Source of the DNA: Fagopyrum homotropicum
Taxonomy: Eukaryota > Streptophyta > Magnoliopsida > Caryophyllales > Polygonaceae
DNA length: 64,000 nucleotides
Assembly (NCBI GenBank): GCA_033239125.1
Contig: BSWB01000008.1
Coordinates: 2,324,001 to 2,388,000 of the forward strand
Reading direction: 5' to 3'
Position 1 is the stretch's first letter. The number at the start of each line of letters is the position of its first letter. The notes under the pieces were generated by a model. That model saw nothing but the letters and a program-made list of their open reading frames with translations. It did not search any database and had not been told where the DNA came from. A program made the translations under genes and the position numbers. Below, in pieces: positions 22,233 to 34,190 of the stretch.

Positions 22233-23082
22233 AGTTTCTACTGACAAGGTCACCTCGGTCGGTCTGACAGTTTGAAGAACACCTCGACCGAGATACAGCT
22301 TGACTGGACCGAGGTGAAAAACTGTTCGATTTCTCCTCTCTGATTTTCAGTTCTTTTCCCCCAAATTCACTACCAAGGGCTTCCTATGGGGTACTTATAG
22401 TCTTTTTAGCACAAATCTATGGCAACCAAAGCCAATAATCTCTAAAATCAGTAAAGAGAAGGAAAGTTAGGGTTTCTCACAATTTACACCAATTTACGCA
22501 GATTCGAGGCGTTTTCTTTGCAGTTTCTTGCTTGCAATCTGATCCTCTTGCTTTTCCTTGCGAGATCGGAGAAAAAATCGTGGAAAATGATCGAGAAACG
22601 AAGAAACAAGGTGAGGGGCTGCCGCGGTCGAGAAGGGGGTTGGGAGGGAAGAGAGAGAAATCCTTTCTCCTTTTATACCCTTGCCGATTCTGCTGTCACC
22701 TCGGTCGAGGTGGTCCCGACCGGACCGAGGTGGCTGACTGGATTATCAGACCTAATCGCCTCAGTTGCTCAAGAATCATCTCGGTCAAGGTGCTGTGACA
22801 ACAACCGAGATGTGTCTCAGTCAAACTCCATCTTCTCAATTTCTCGAACTTCTGTCCTTCAAGTGTTGCTCCTAAGTTGTAATCCTTCCTTGGAAAGTAC
22901 CTGGTTTTTGTCTAGGACGCCAAAAACAAAACAAAGCAAAGCAAAGCAAAAACTTAACTAAAACTAAGCTAGAAAAAGGGTTTCAGAAAGCAATACCTTG
23001 GGTTGCCTCCAAGAAGCGCTTGATTTAAGGTCGCTAGCTGGACCGTACGTCATCCTTAAGTATGCTGGAGGGATTCCTCACC
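22233..23082 (-). other. Spacer between RNase H and extra ORF, element B
   Basis: In a complete element the integrase would lie at the right end of this stretch. Here RNase H is followed, after about 60 bases, by the block GATGACGTACGG (minus strand), which in element C comes directly after the integrase C-terminus. Two GC-motif clusters lie at 22247-22320 and 22690-22815. No gene is visible. Confidence 0.7.
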
Positions 23083-24840
23083 TCATACTTCACCTTCATC
23101 ATGGGATGAGAGAAATAAATCTATCCAACGTTCAAGCAAATGCAAGTGCTCGTCGGGAAATAAATCGTCTATGGGTAGGTCATCATTTTCGCATAAGGAG
23201 GGAGGTAGCCGGCTGAGGTGATCCGCAACTGAATTCTCGGATCCCTTCTTATCGCGGATCTCTAGGTCATACTCTTGAAGTAAGAGAATCCAACGAATGA
23301 GGCGCGGCTTCGCGTCTTTCTTAGCAAGCAAATAGCGGATGGCTGCGGGGTCGGTGTAGACAATCACTTTTGCTCCCACTAGGTAAGAGCAAAACTTCTC
23401 AAAAGCATATACAACCGCCAATAGCTCCTTCTCAGTGGTGGCGTAGTTTTGTTGAGCTGCATCTAATGTTTTTCTAGCATAGTAAATGGCATTGGTCCGG
23501 CCATCTTTCTTTTGTTCTAGTGCCGCTCCTACGGCCACATCACTAGCATCACATGACCTCAAAGGGAAATGTCCAATTGGGAGGTTGAATGATGGGAGCG
23601 GTAATCAACACTTCCTTTATCTTGTAAAAAGCATCAAGACATTCCTGCGAAAACTCAAAAACAACATCCTTATTCAAGAGTTTAGTTAGTGGTTTAGAAA
23701 TCTTCGAGAAATCCTTGATGAACCTCCTATAGAAACCTGCATGTCCGAGAAAACTCCACACACCCTTAACGGAACAAGGGGGAGGGAGTTTCTCAATAGT
23801 CTCGATCTTAGCTCGATTGACCTCAATACCTCGGTTGGAAACGAGGTGTCCTAGCACAATTCCTTCATTAACCATAAAATGACACTTCTCCCAATTCAAA
23901 ACGAGATTAGTGTCTTCACATCGTTGTAGCACTAGAGATAGGTTAGATAAACAATCATCAGAAGAGGAACCATATACTGAAAAATCATCCATAAATACCT
24001 CCATGATCTCCTCTATGTACTCGGAGAAGATAGCCACCATGCAGCACTAGAAGGTAGCGGGTGCATCACATAATCCAAATGGCATCCTCCTATAAGCGAA
24101 TGTCCTCCATGGACAAGTGAAAGTGGTCTTCTCTTGATCATCCGGATGGATAGGAATCTTAAAGAAGCCACTGTAACCATCTAAATAGCAAAAATGTGAA
24201 TGCTGGGCTAACCGTTCGAGCATTTGGTCGATGAAGGGAAGTGGAAAATGGTCCTTCCGAGTGGCCACGTTCAGCTTCCTGTAGTCAATGCACACCCTCC
24301 ATCACGTAACGGTCCTAGTTGGAATCAACTCATTGTTCTTATTCGTCACAACAGTCATTCCTCCCCTCTTCGGAACTACATGCACTGGGCTCACCCACTT
24401 GCTATCCGAGATAGGAAATATGATACCTTCATCCAGCAATTTACTAAATCTCTTTCTTCACAACCTCTTTTATGATCGGATTTAACCGTCTTTGAGGTTC
24501 CCGTGAAGTCTTATGATCGTCTTCCATTAGTATTCTATGCATGTAGAAAGAAGGCTTAATACCAATAAGATCATCAATAGTATATCCCAAAGCCTTTTGA
24601 TGTTTTCTCAGGACATGCATCAGTTTAGACAATTCAGTTTCGGAAAGGGAAGCGCTTACAATAACGGGATATGTAGAATCCGGTCCAAGGAAAACATACC
24701 TCAAGTGACTTGGAAGCGGTTTAAGCTCCACAACTGGGGGTGCTTTATGAGGGGGATCCTTGCTTCCTCCTTCCATTGGAGTAGACTTAGATCGAAGAAC
24801 TGGACTTTCAGAAGTCTCAGTTGACATCATCTCGCTTGCG
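23083..24840 (-). pseudogene. RT and RNase H of element B
   Basis: Reading down from 24840, the RT blocks are DHKTSREPQRRLNP, WVSPVHVVPK, CIDYRKLNVATR, YSGFFKIPIHPDDQEKTTF, YRRMPFGL and VFMDDFSVYGSS, so the FMDD active site is preserved. RNase H follows with CDASDVAVGAALEQ, TTEKELLAVVYAFEKF, the VYTD block and SVADHLSRL, its acidic residues apparently intact. A stop near 24444, a TAG at about 24046 (where PATFQRC is expected) and further breaks at 24298 and 23549 make it non-coding as a whole. No integrase follows. Confidence 0.88.
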
Positions 24841-25895
24841 ACCTCGGTCGGTGTCCGAGGTAGGTGACCGAGATGTTCTTCAGATAAGAACACCTCGCTT
24901 GATCCAGAAAGTGCCTCGGTCGATGTACTGTAATTGGGACCGAAACTGGAATTTCTCCTCTCCTGGATCAGTTTCTCAATTTTAGCTCCTGGATCTTCTT
25001 CCAGTGCCTTTAAGCTCCGTATATCTGCATCACAAGAAGCATCTATACCTTCCTCCATTAAGCTAAAGCTAATAACTCTTTCAAGAGGGTCATTAATAAG
25101 GATAGAGCTCACCAATTCTCTTGATTCTTCTTCATCATAGATGTTGAAGATATCATCCTCCAGCGGCTCTCCTTTCATTGCAGCAAGCAATGCAAACTCC
25201 ACTTGATCTCCGCCAATGTCGAATTTCAACTTGGTGTTCTTACAATCCACATTGCAACCCGAAGTTGCTAGAAATGGTCTCCCGAGAATGATAGGAACGG
25301 GATAATTTGCGGGTATATCAAGTACAACAAAGTCTATAGGTAAATAGAAGTTACCTAACTTAACCGGAACGTCTTCCAAGATGCCCACAGGATGGGTAAT
25401 GGAGCGGTCCGCCATGTATAACCTTATTTTCACCGGCTTGGGCTCTCCAAGTCCGATCTTCACACATAGCTCCAGTGGGATGATGCTCACGCTGGCTCTT
25501 AGATCACACAACGCCTCACAAGTCACATCTTCAACTTGAATGGGAATGCAAAATGAGCCGGGATCTCTCAATTTGGGTGGCATCTTTTCCTTCATGATTT
25601 GAATGAGCTCCGAGGATTTAGATGTCATCCTTACTTCACCAAAGTCTTCCAAATTCCTCTTCCTTGATAGAATTTCTTTCAAGAACTTCCCATAGGCGGG
25701 CATCCCTAGAATAGCATAAAGGAAAGGGATATTAATGTGTAGTTTATTCATTAAGTCAAGGAACTTACGAAAGTGCTTGTTTAGATGTGCTTTGGCCCTT
25801 GACTGAGGGAATGGAAGTGGTGGTTTATAAGCAGGAGGTGGAAGATAAACTTCGGATTTCTCCTTTGCTTTCTGGAGCTCTACCTCGGTTGACAC
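24841..25895 (-). pseudogene. Aspartic protease and linker of element B
   Basis: The frame is open through the protease, with LPIDFVVLDIP and IILGRPFLATSGCNVDC as in Athila proteins. The active-site motif reads DLRAS where elements C and D have DLGAC and DLGAS, a Gly to Arg change that should abolish activity. The linker that follows (24838-24930) is encoded by a cluster of the GC-rich motif and reads SEVFLSEEHLGH. Confidence 0.83.
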
Positions 25896-27496
25896 CTCGG
25901 TCGAAGTGTTCTTTGTCTGGTCCTAGACCGAGGTGTTCTTCATCTGTATTGGCATCGACCGAGGTACTGGATCTGCAGTTTTTAATCCACTTCTCGTCGT
26001 TATTGCCATGATCTGTCCCTTAGGGTTGCTCTTTGTCCTTACTGGGAGCTTCCGTGGATCTCTTGGCGCTTCATTCGCCTTATTAAAGAATTGTTGCTCT
26101 AAGGCCTTTTGTGCCATCGAAAATGTAGTCATGGGTGTCTCCACGGTGTTGAGTTTGATCAAGATGGCCTCCAGCACGGCATCTTTCTTCTCTGGTTGGG
26201 ACGAACTTGATCCAGCCTCATGGCTGTTCAATGGAGTAGAAGAAGAAGAAGAGGGGTTAAAGGAATTATTAGATTTAGCATAAGGGTTATCCGGATTTTG
26301 TTGATTAGATCTCCAATTGTTGTTGTTTGAGCCTCTATTGTTGTAGTAATTGTTGTTCCTGGACCCTTGGTTGTTGTTCCTTCCTCCATCTTCCTTCTTC
26401 ATGTGAGCCACAAAAGGTCCTTCAATTGCTTCACATCGTTCTTAAGGGAGATGAGTTGATTTTCATTTGATGGAGTGTCTTGAAAATTAACCCTCTTGAC
26501 TCCATTTTCAACTCCTTGATGTGAATACTTCTCCATATGCAAAGCTTGCTTTTCAATGAACTCCCAAGCTTCGTCTATCGGCATATCCATGAATGTGCCG
26601 GCGGAAAGTAGTTGATGATTGAATTGAGTAGCTCCATCCAATCCCTTAAAGTATATCTCCAACAACTCTATCTTTGGAATCCCATGATGTGGGCAATCCA
26701 ATAGAACATTTTTGAATCTTTCCCATGACTTGGACAAACTCTCCTTGTCCTTCATGATGAATGCATTAATCTTCCCTCTCATTTCAGCGGTCTTGGAGGG
26801 AGGAAAGAACTTTATTAAAAACTCCTTCGTCATCTCTTCCCAAGTATTGATCTTTCCCGGTGGAAGAGATTGATACCAAGTAAGCGCCCCGTCCTTCAAA
26901 GAAAAGTAAAATTGCCTTAGCTTGTAATTGTTGTTTTCCAACCTTGAAGGTCTCAAGGTCTCCATCAGAATCTCATAGTTTTGCAAATGCTGATGCGGAG
27001 ACTCCCTCTCTAAACATCCAAACTGGCATTGGCAGATCATGGATAGAACTTGCGGTCGAAGTTCATAGTCATGCTCAGCTGGGTCACCTAGGTTGACTCC
27101 TGGACGCCTTCTTGCTGATTGAGGTCCATCCTCTGTCATAGGGTTTGTGGAATTCCTGCAAATAGAACATCTCGGAGAGGCATCCGAGGTGGATATATCT
27201 CGGCCGAGGCGTCTGGGACGGGATCGGTCGAGGATCAGGGTTCGGTCGAGGTAGGATCTGGGCTCATAGATCGGCCATATCTGCTTCAATTTCTGCAGTT
27301 CTCGTGCGAGTCTACTCTCTTTCTCGCTGCAGTTCCTCCCTCTTGAGACGCAGCTGTTCCAGCGCCTCCTTCAATTCGGCCTCAAGATCGCGATCGTCTT
27401 TGTTGGCCATCTAAGCTTCTTTCAAGCGTCGTTTGTATGTCTTTTTTGGTTCGGGATCGTAAGGAACGATTTCCTTCCCAGCACGGGTTCTTCGCA
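25896..27496 (-). pseudogene. gag of element B
   Basis: The ATG at 27496 starts the conserved MRRT N-terminus. The capsid part (27289-26399) has the Athila gag signature: NYEILMETLRPSR, FYFSLKDGALTWYQSLPPG, INTWEEMTKEF, FFPPSKTAEMRGKINAF, CPHHGIPK and FKGLDGATQ. It is followed by an Asn-rich region (26400-26250). A frameshift at about 26405 and a TAG at 25923 break it. The N-terminal region (27168-27255) contains a cluster of the GC-rich motif. Gag forms the particle that packages the RNA. Confidence 0.85.
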
Positions 27497-27600
27497 TAAA
27501 CCTAAGAAAAAGATCCTGCGAAAACACTCAAGTAGAGTGGTTAGTAGCAACGAGGGCAATTGCCCCAAAAGACAACCGCAACCGGCTCGGCCTAGACCAA

Positions 27601-27619
27601 GTCCCCGGCAACGGCGTCA
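27601..27619 (-). promoter_or_regulatory. Primer-binding site of element B (tRNA-Asp)
   Basis: On the minus strand this reads TGACGCCGTTGCCGGGGAC, one mismatch from TGGCGCCGTTGCCGGGGA, the tRNA-Asp site used by Athila-type elements. It starts six bases after the LTR end. Confidence 0.87.
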
Positions 27620-27625
27620 AAAACT

Positions 27626-29350
27626 TGTTCGCTCCAAACAGTGTGTGTGCAAGCTTTAAATTTATATCCCAAGAAATATGCATAAAACAAGGATGCGAAC
27701 CCGTAGTGTACGGATCAATTATAGTAAAAAGCAAGAATTCCGGGGTGTCGATCTCAGGGACGTAGGTGAATCTAAGCAAGAATAGGTTGTCAATGCAACT
27801 AATAACCACAAAAGCGATTAAAGCAACCAAAAGATGATAATAAGGTCAGATAAGGAGAAAATGCAAATTCTAGTGATTAAAGCATCTAGTTGTGGTTCCG
27901 ACTCAAGATCTCAAGATGAAGCGGACAAAGCTGAGATTTTGCTAAGGGAATGTGTTCTAAAGTGGGAATAGATTACCAGGTAAGTCTCACTACTCACAAT
28001 CCCAAACCGAAGCTCCTATTACTGGGTAAGTCTCAAGGTACTAATGAAAGGAACTATAATCTCACAGCAACACACCACCTAAGGGAATAGAATCAACCTT
28101 TACCGGGTAAGTCTCAGGCTAACTCACAAAGATGGGATGAAGGCACACTCAAACCCTAATAAAGGATAAACCTTTATTACATACACTTATGATCATGGGT
28201 AACAAACTAAGGAATCACCGGGTAAGTCTCATCCGAGGCTTACATTGAACCAGGAAAGGTGTAATAAGAATAGGATTTGGCAAACTATAACACTTAACTC
28301 TCAGTTTCGGATAAGAAAAGGTCACCTCGGTCAGTCAACTTCCCCGACCGAGATGTTCATCGACTGAGCGAGGTACTCTAGGGTTAAGGTTAAAGACTCG
28401 AGCTTTCAGGGTTCTACTGGTATTAAGATCATTCTATCATCGTCTTTCCCACAACTTTCAGCCAATCACCCTAGAATCGCACAAGTAATTTAGCCACTCA
28501 TCATCATGAAAGCAATAATCAAATATATGGGAAAATAATGAATATTTGAACACAAAAACCTTAAGAAAAAGGCTTCGATAAGTGAATCAAATAATTCACA
28601 AATCAGCGTTCCTTCAATCACAAATCAAACAAGCCAACAAACCAAAAGGGAATCTAAGAAAGTCTTACCAACTCCCTCTTAAAGCTAACTCCAAACTATG
28701 AGTCCTTCCTTCCTTGATCTTCAATCCTCCCTTCAAAACTCTCCAGAAAATCTCTTAATTGCTGGATGTTCTCAGCCTCTAAGCATGGGTTGAACTTGTG
28801 GAAAATCCTACCCTTTATATAGGAAAATTATCTTCCAAAGATAAGGTATCTTAGAAAGATCTTTTCCTACAAAATATATCCAAATAAATCAGCTGAATAT
28901 TTTTTATTCCTTCAAGAAATCCAGCCCAAAAATATAAGATATTTTCTTTCCATAATTAAAAGATCTCAGCCAAAAAAATATGATCTCGGTGGCGACAGGG
29001 TGTCCACCTCGGTCGGGGCGCTCCTCATGGTCACCTCGGTCGAGGTGATACTGTAGCTGACCGAGGTGACTCTGAACTGAATGTGAAAAAGTAAATCTTC
29101 TTCCTTAATTCCATGCTTCTTGAGTTCTTATTTGAGCTCCAGAATGTAGCTCCTATGACTCCTTAGCTCCATTTCGATCCAAAACGTGCCATTTTACCTA
29201 CAATTACAATGAAACTTGGTGTAGACCTCGATTCCCGTAAAGGTAGATGAAACAATAATATAATCACATAATATACATCCATACAAGCAGATTATTGAAG
29301 ATAAAACGTCTAAACAAGTTCCAAAACATAGACTATAATACATGCTATCA
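27626..29350 (-). repeat. 5' LTR of element B, 1,725 bp
   Basis: The LTR starts TGATAGCATG at 29350 and ends GAACA at 27626. A TATA-like CCTATATAAAGGG (minus strand) lies at 28811-28823. GC-motif clusters lie at 29004-29075 and 28318-28375. Four ACCGGGTAAGT-type words (ACTTACCCGGT in element sense) lie between 27970 and 28240. It differs only slightly from the 3' LTR, so the insertion is fairly young. Confidence 0.9.
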
Positions 29351-30337
29351 ATAACCTTGACCTAATTGCCATCCTTGAGACTCTTCTACAACCTGCAAAT
29401 GAGAAAAGATCTCAAATTCCCTATTCTCTTCCTGGAACCATATATCCAATTCCCTCCATGCACACAATTGTCGTATTTGGATCTGGTGGAACCCGGCTAA
29501 GCTAAACCTCTCTACCTCAATGATCACTGACCAACTCATTCCCTGCTACATTGCCAATCCACTTCCTAACCCTGACCAAGCTACAATTGCTGAAGTCTCG
29601 TTCATTTACGCCCATAATGATCCGGAGGATATATCAGATCTATGGAATGCTATTTCCACGTTGCGCCTCCTCATCACTAATAGTCCCTGGATCTTAATGG
29701 GCGACTTTAATATTACGCTTTCCCCAAATGAGAAGTCCTCTATAATCAGCCAAATTTTACACATCCTTCCAATGAGATCGAGTTATGTTTTGAGCAAAAC
29801 GTGCTATCTGATCACCCTTATTCAGGCTGTAAGTACACTTGGAACAACAAGCAAGTTGGATCCCGTATCTGGAGCAAGTTTGATCGAATCGTCTCCATTA
29901 ATGCCTGAATCACTTCTTTTCCCAATTCTAAAGCTCACTTTGGCAATGCTGATGTTTCGGATCATTCCCCAGCACTACTCTTCATTGAGTCTTTGGACAC
30001 CAGGAGACAATTGGGATATGGAGATCGATGGGAACCCAATGTTTAAGCTCACTAGGAAGTTGAAGATCCTTAAGGCCTTGCTCAAAAAGTTTCCTAGTGC
30101 TAAGGTGGAGGATCTACAGGCAAATATCTCTAAGAATCGACAGCTCCTCAATGCAAGACAGACTTGGCTCCAAACTAATCTCCTTGACATCGCGCTCCAA
30201 GATGAGGAGGCTTTCCCTTGCTCTTAAAGATAGTTATAGAAAGCTTCATACCACGTTGGCTCAGCTTTCCAAGGCGAAGTGGATCACCCATGGAGATCAA
30301 TGCTCTTCTTTTTTCCCCCATGTGGATGGACTTCGAC
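29351..30337 (+). pseudogene. L1-type LINE ORF2, endonuclease part
   Basis: This continues the LINE interrupted at 10415. The start reads DLIAILETL, the first block of the apurinic-type endonuclease of plant L1 elements. Later blocks are FIYAHND, SPWILMGDFNI and the basic region before RT (KAKWITHGDQCSSFF). There are stops and frameshifts; 29520-30227 is the longest open part. The RT domain is missing: the sequence changes at about 30338 to an antisense integrase fragment. Confidence 0.8.
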
Positions 30338-31499
30338 TATGACATAAGGACCTGTCCACCTTGAGTGGAGCTTTCCTGCAAAAAATTTCAAACATGATTG
30401 AAATAAAAGGACTTTGTTACCTGCTTGGAAGCCCTTTCAGAGGATATTCCGGTCAAGCCATGCCTTGGTCTTTTCCTTGTATGTTGTGGCATGGTTGTAT
30501 GCATCGAGCCTAAATTCCTTAAACTCTTGCAGCTGAAGCTTCAAGAATTCTCCTACTTCATTCAAGTTCATGTTGCATTTCTTCACTGCCTACCACACCT
30601 TGTGTTCTAGCTCCACCGGTAGGTGGCACGCCTTTCCAAACACAAGTCAGAATGGAGACATCCCAATGGGGGTTTTGTATGCCGTAAGGTATGCCGACAA
30701 AGCATTATTGAGCCTTAGGCTCTAATCCTTTCTTCCGGGGCTAACCGTCTTTTCGAGGATCGTCTGTATCTCTCGGTTTGATACTTCCGCTTGCCCATTG
30801 ATTTGTGGGTGGTATGCCGTGGACACTCGTTGATGGGCATGATACTTCTTGAGGAGGGCAGCGATCGTCTTGTTGCAAAAGTGAGTTCCCTATCGCTTAT
30901 CAAAGCTTTAGGGATGCCAAACCTCGTAAAGATGTTGTCTTTAAGAAAAGCTGCCATAACTTTAGAATCATCAGTTTTGGTGACCTTTGCTTCCACCCAC
31001 TTGGAAACATAGTCCACCTCAAGTAATATATAGATATTCCAAAAGGAGCTAGGAAAAGGACCTATAAAATCTATCCCCCAAACATAAAAAATTTCACAAA
31101 AAATAAGTGATGATTGAGGCATTTCCTTTCTCCTAGAGATATTACCTACTCTTTGACACCTATCACACACCTTACAAAACGCAAAACCGTCTCGAAAGAT
31201 GTGTGGCCAAAAGAACCCTGCATCCCAGACTTTTCTAGCAGTTTTATTCGCACCAAAATGCCCCCCACATGCTTCCGAATGACAGAAGGAGAGAACAGAT
31301 TGCACCTTATTATCCAGGATGCAACGGCGTATTACTAGGTCACTACAATGTTTCACAAGGTATGGGTCGTCCCAAACGTAATGCCTAGCCTCGGTTTTAA
31401 CCTTCTCTCTCTGTGCTTTGGTGAAGTCTGGAGGGTACTCACCTCGAACAAGAAAGTTAATGATGTCAGCAAACCAAGGTTTAAAAGAATGCAACTAAT
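30338..31499 (-). pseudogene. Integrase fragment of a third Athila-like lineage
   Basis: Reading down from 31494, this encodes PWFADIINFLVRGEYPPDF, an HHCC zinc finger (HSEACGGHFGANKT then CKVCDRCQ), the DDE core with GIDFIGPFPSS and ISDR, and, after frameshifts, the C-terminal part ending RWTGPYV near 30340. It is clearly related to but distinct from the integrase in element C. No RT, gag or LTR of its own is attached. It is cut on the right by a GC-rich scrap and on the left by the LINE. Confidence 0.83.
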
Positions 31500-31613
31500 A
31501 CAATACCTCTATTGATATCCGCAGGGGCGGCTAGAGAAAATCGCACAGGCGGCGGAAAGGGAGGCGTAGGGGCTCCGGCTTCTAGCCGTAGGGGCGGTGT
31601 TGCGCAGGGGCGG
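31500..31613 (-). repeat. Scrap with chromovirus-LTR GC motif
   Basis: About 115 bases contain CGCAGGGGCGG and close variants four or five times, as in the minus-strand chromovirus solo LTRs near 50040. It is probably a remnant of such an LTR into which element C inserted. If so, the five bases before C (GGCGG, 31609-31613) would be the target duplication; its partner is not found. Confidence 0.5.
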
Positions 31614-33325
31614 TGATAGCATGTATTATAGTCTATATTTTGGGATTAGTTTAGACGTTTTATCTTCATAAATCTGCATGGATGGATGTATATTATTTGA
31701 TTATATTGTTGTTTTGTCTACATTTGCGAGAATCGAACCTAGTTTTGTTGTAATTGTAGGGGAAATGGCACGTTTTGGAACGAAATGGAGCTAAAAGAGC
31801 TAAGGAGTCATTGTAGCTATATTCTGGAGCATTTAGAAGATCTCAGGAAGCATGGAAATGGAATGGAGATTTAATTTTGAACCAGATTAGAGAGATTCAA
31901 ATTCAGCTGTGATTCACCTCGGTCAACTACAGTACCACCTCGACCGAGGTGATCTTCAGGAGCGACTCGACCGAGGCGAATATCATAACGGCCACGAGAT
32001 CTTTATTTTTGGCTGAGATTCTTTATTTTTGGAAAGTGAATATCACATATTTTTGGGCTGGATTTTTGGAAGGAAGATAATATTATTGACTGATTTATTT
32101 TGGAGATATGGATAGATTTTCTATGAAATTATCTTATTAAGATATTATTATCTTTGTTAGATAATTCTCCTATATATATGGGCTGATTTTCTACAATCCA
32201 GCCATTGCGGAATTTCCGGATCAGCCATTCTCTTAAGGAAGTTTGAAGGAAGTTTTGAAGGTTGAAGTTCAAGGAAGGAATGAATCTAGCTTTGGAGTTA
32301 GCTTTGAAGGAAGTAGTATGACTTTCTTAGTTGGCTTGTTTGTTGTCTTTTCTTGTTGCGATTGAGAAATGCAGTTTGATTGTTTGTTTGTTTGATTTAT
32401 TGAGTTATTGAGACCTTTGTCTTAAGGTTTTCTTGTTTGAATATTGATTCCTTTCCTATATATTTGATTGTTGTTATCATGATGATTGCTGGCTAAGTTC
32501 TTTATGCGATTCTAGGGTGATTGGCTGAAAGTTATGGGAAATACGATGATAGAATGATCTTAACCCCAGCAGGACCCTAAAAGCTCGAGCCTTTACCTTA
32601 ACCAACGAACACCTCGGCCGGGATGGAATATAACTGAATGAGGTCAAGCCTTTCCTGATCCGAAACTGAGTTAAGATTCCAGTTTGCAAAATCCTATCCT
32701 TGTTATACCTTTCCTGATGCAACGCAAGCCAAGGATGAGACTTACCCGGTGATTCCTTTGCTTGTATACCTAAGATCATGAGTGTAGGTAATAAAGTTTT
32801 ATCTTTTATTGGGGTTTGAGTGTGCCTTCATCCCATCTTTGAGAGTTAGCATGAGACTTACCCGGTAAAGGTTGATTCTATTCCCTTGGGTGGTGTGTTG
32901 GTTTGAGATTATAGTTCCTTTCTTTAGTACCTTGATACTTACCCGGTGATAGGATCTTTGTTTTGGGATAGTGAGTAGTGAGACTTACCCGGTGATCTAT
33001 TCCCATCTTAGAAACACCTTCCCTTTGCAAACCTCAGCTTTGTCCACGCTATCTTTTGAGATCTTGAGTCGGAACCACAACTGGATGCTTTAATCTGTAG
33101 AATCTGCATTCCCTTTACTTGACTTTTACATCATCTTGATTTGTTGTGTGATTTGTTGATTGACAACCTATTTTACCGAGCTTTGTTTCACCATAGTCCT
33201 TGTGATCGACCCCTAGAATATTTGCTGTTATTACAATTGATCCGTACACTGCGGGTTCGCATATTGTACAAGCATACTTATTGGGTTATAAATTTAAAAT
33301 TTGCACACACCTTTTGGAGCGAACA
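31614..33325 (+). repeat. 5' LTR of element C, 1,712 bp
   Basis: The LTR starts TGATAGCATG and ends GAACA. A TATA-like TATATATA lies at 32171-32178. GC-motif clusters lie at 31915-31980 and 32607-32645. Four copies of ACTTACCCGGT lie at 32740, 32856, 32937 and 32983. Confidence 0.9.
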
Positions 33326-33331
33326 AGTTTT

Positions 33332-33350
33332 TGGCACCTTTGTCGAGGAC
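33332..33350 (+). promoter_or_regulatory. Primer-binding site of element C, first copy
   Basis: TGGCACCTTTGTCGAGGAC is a mutated tRNA-Asp site. The second copy at 34716-34734, TGGCGCCTTTGTCGGGGAC, is closer to the consensus. Confidence 0.8.
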
Positions 33351-33453
33351 TTGGTCTAGACCAAGTTCGGTTTCGGTTGTCTTTTGGGGCTATTGCCCTT
33401 GTTGCTATTAACCACTTTACTTGAGTGTTTTCGTAGGATCTTTCCTTAGGTTT

Positions 33454-34190
33454 ATGCGAAGAACTCGTGCTGGAAAGGAAATCGTTCCTTACGATCCCGA
33501 ACCAGAAAAGACCTACAAGAGAAGGTTGAAAGAAGCTAAGATGGCCGTTCAAGACAATCGCGATCTTGAGGCCGAATTGAAGGGGGCATTGGAACAACTG
33601 CGCCTCAGTAAGGAAGAACTGCAGCGAGAGAGATAGAGAGAGAGAGAGAGAGGGAGAGAGAGAGAGAGAGAGAGAAAAATCGCACAAGAACGGAAGGAAT
33701 TGAAGCTGACATGGCCGCTCTAAGAGCCCATTTCCTGCCTCGACCGATCCTAGATCCTCGACCGAGGCAAGACCCAGTCCCAGCTGCCCCGGTCGAGATA
33801 CATCTACCACCTCGGATGCCTATCCGAGATGTTATTTTTGCTGGAATTCCATAAACCCTAGGACAGAGGATGGATCCTAATCAGCAAGTCAGGCGTCTAG
33901 GAGTCAACCTAGGTGATTTAGTTGAGAATGATTATGAACTTAGACCTCAAGTTCTAACCATGATCCGACAATGTCAATTTGGAGGTTTTGAGAGAGAGTC
34001 TTCACACAAACATTTGCAAAACTATGAGATTCTGATGGAGACTTTACGTCCATCAAGGATGGAGAATAACACCTACAAGTTAAGGCCTTTCTATTTCTCT
34101 TTGAAAGACAAGGCGCTTGCTTGGTATCAACCTCTTCCGGCTGGAAAAATCAACACTTGGGATGACTACAGAGTTTCTTACTAAGTTCTT
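33454..34190 (+). pseudogene. First, truncated gag copy of element C
   Basis: It starts at ATG 33454 (MRRTRAGKEIVPYD), passes a (GA)n expansion at about 33630-33676 that breaks the frame, and continues through the capsid signature to KINTWDDYRVSY, where a frameshift closes it. At about 34190 the sequence jumps back into the LTR. The second copy at 34838 carries the same terminal frameshift. Confidence 0.8.
33630..33676. repeat. (GA)n microsatellite in gag copy 1
   Basis: A run of about 46 bases of GA repeats with few interruptions. The second gag copy has only about 16 bases of GA here (35009-35026), so the run expanded after the duplication, or shrank in the other copy. Confidence 0.85.

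Larger units (their letters stand above)
10416..29350 (-). mobile_element. Athila-like (Ty3/Gypsy) element B, without integrase
   Basis: On the minus strand the order is 5' LTR (29350-27626), tRNA-Asp primer site, gag, protease, RT, RNase H, a spacer, an Athila-type extra ORF, a 3' non-coding region and the 3' LTR (19422-10417). Flanks read AAAAC (10411-10415) and ATAAC (29351-29355), a probable 5-bp target duplication with one mismatch; removing the element restores an open LINE frame. The integrase domain is absent between RNase H and the extra ORF. The gag and pol frames carry stops and frameshifts. The 3' LTR is split by a PIF/Harbinger element. Confidence 0.9.

Noticed and set aside
33286..33810. 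A 174-codon minus-strand ORF (and its twin at 34670-35164)
   Set aside because: Antisense of LTR end plus gag N-terminus. The plus strand carries the recognisable gag sequence.
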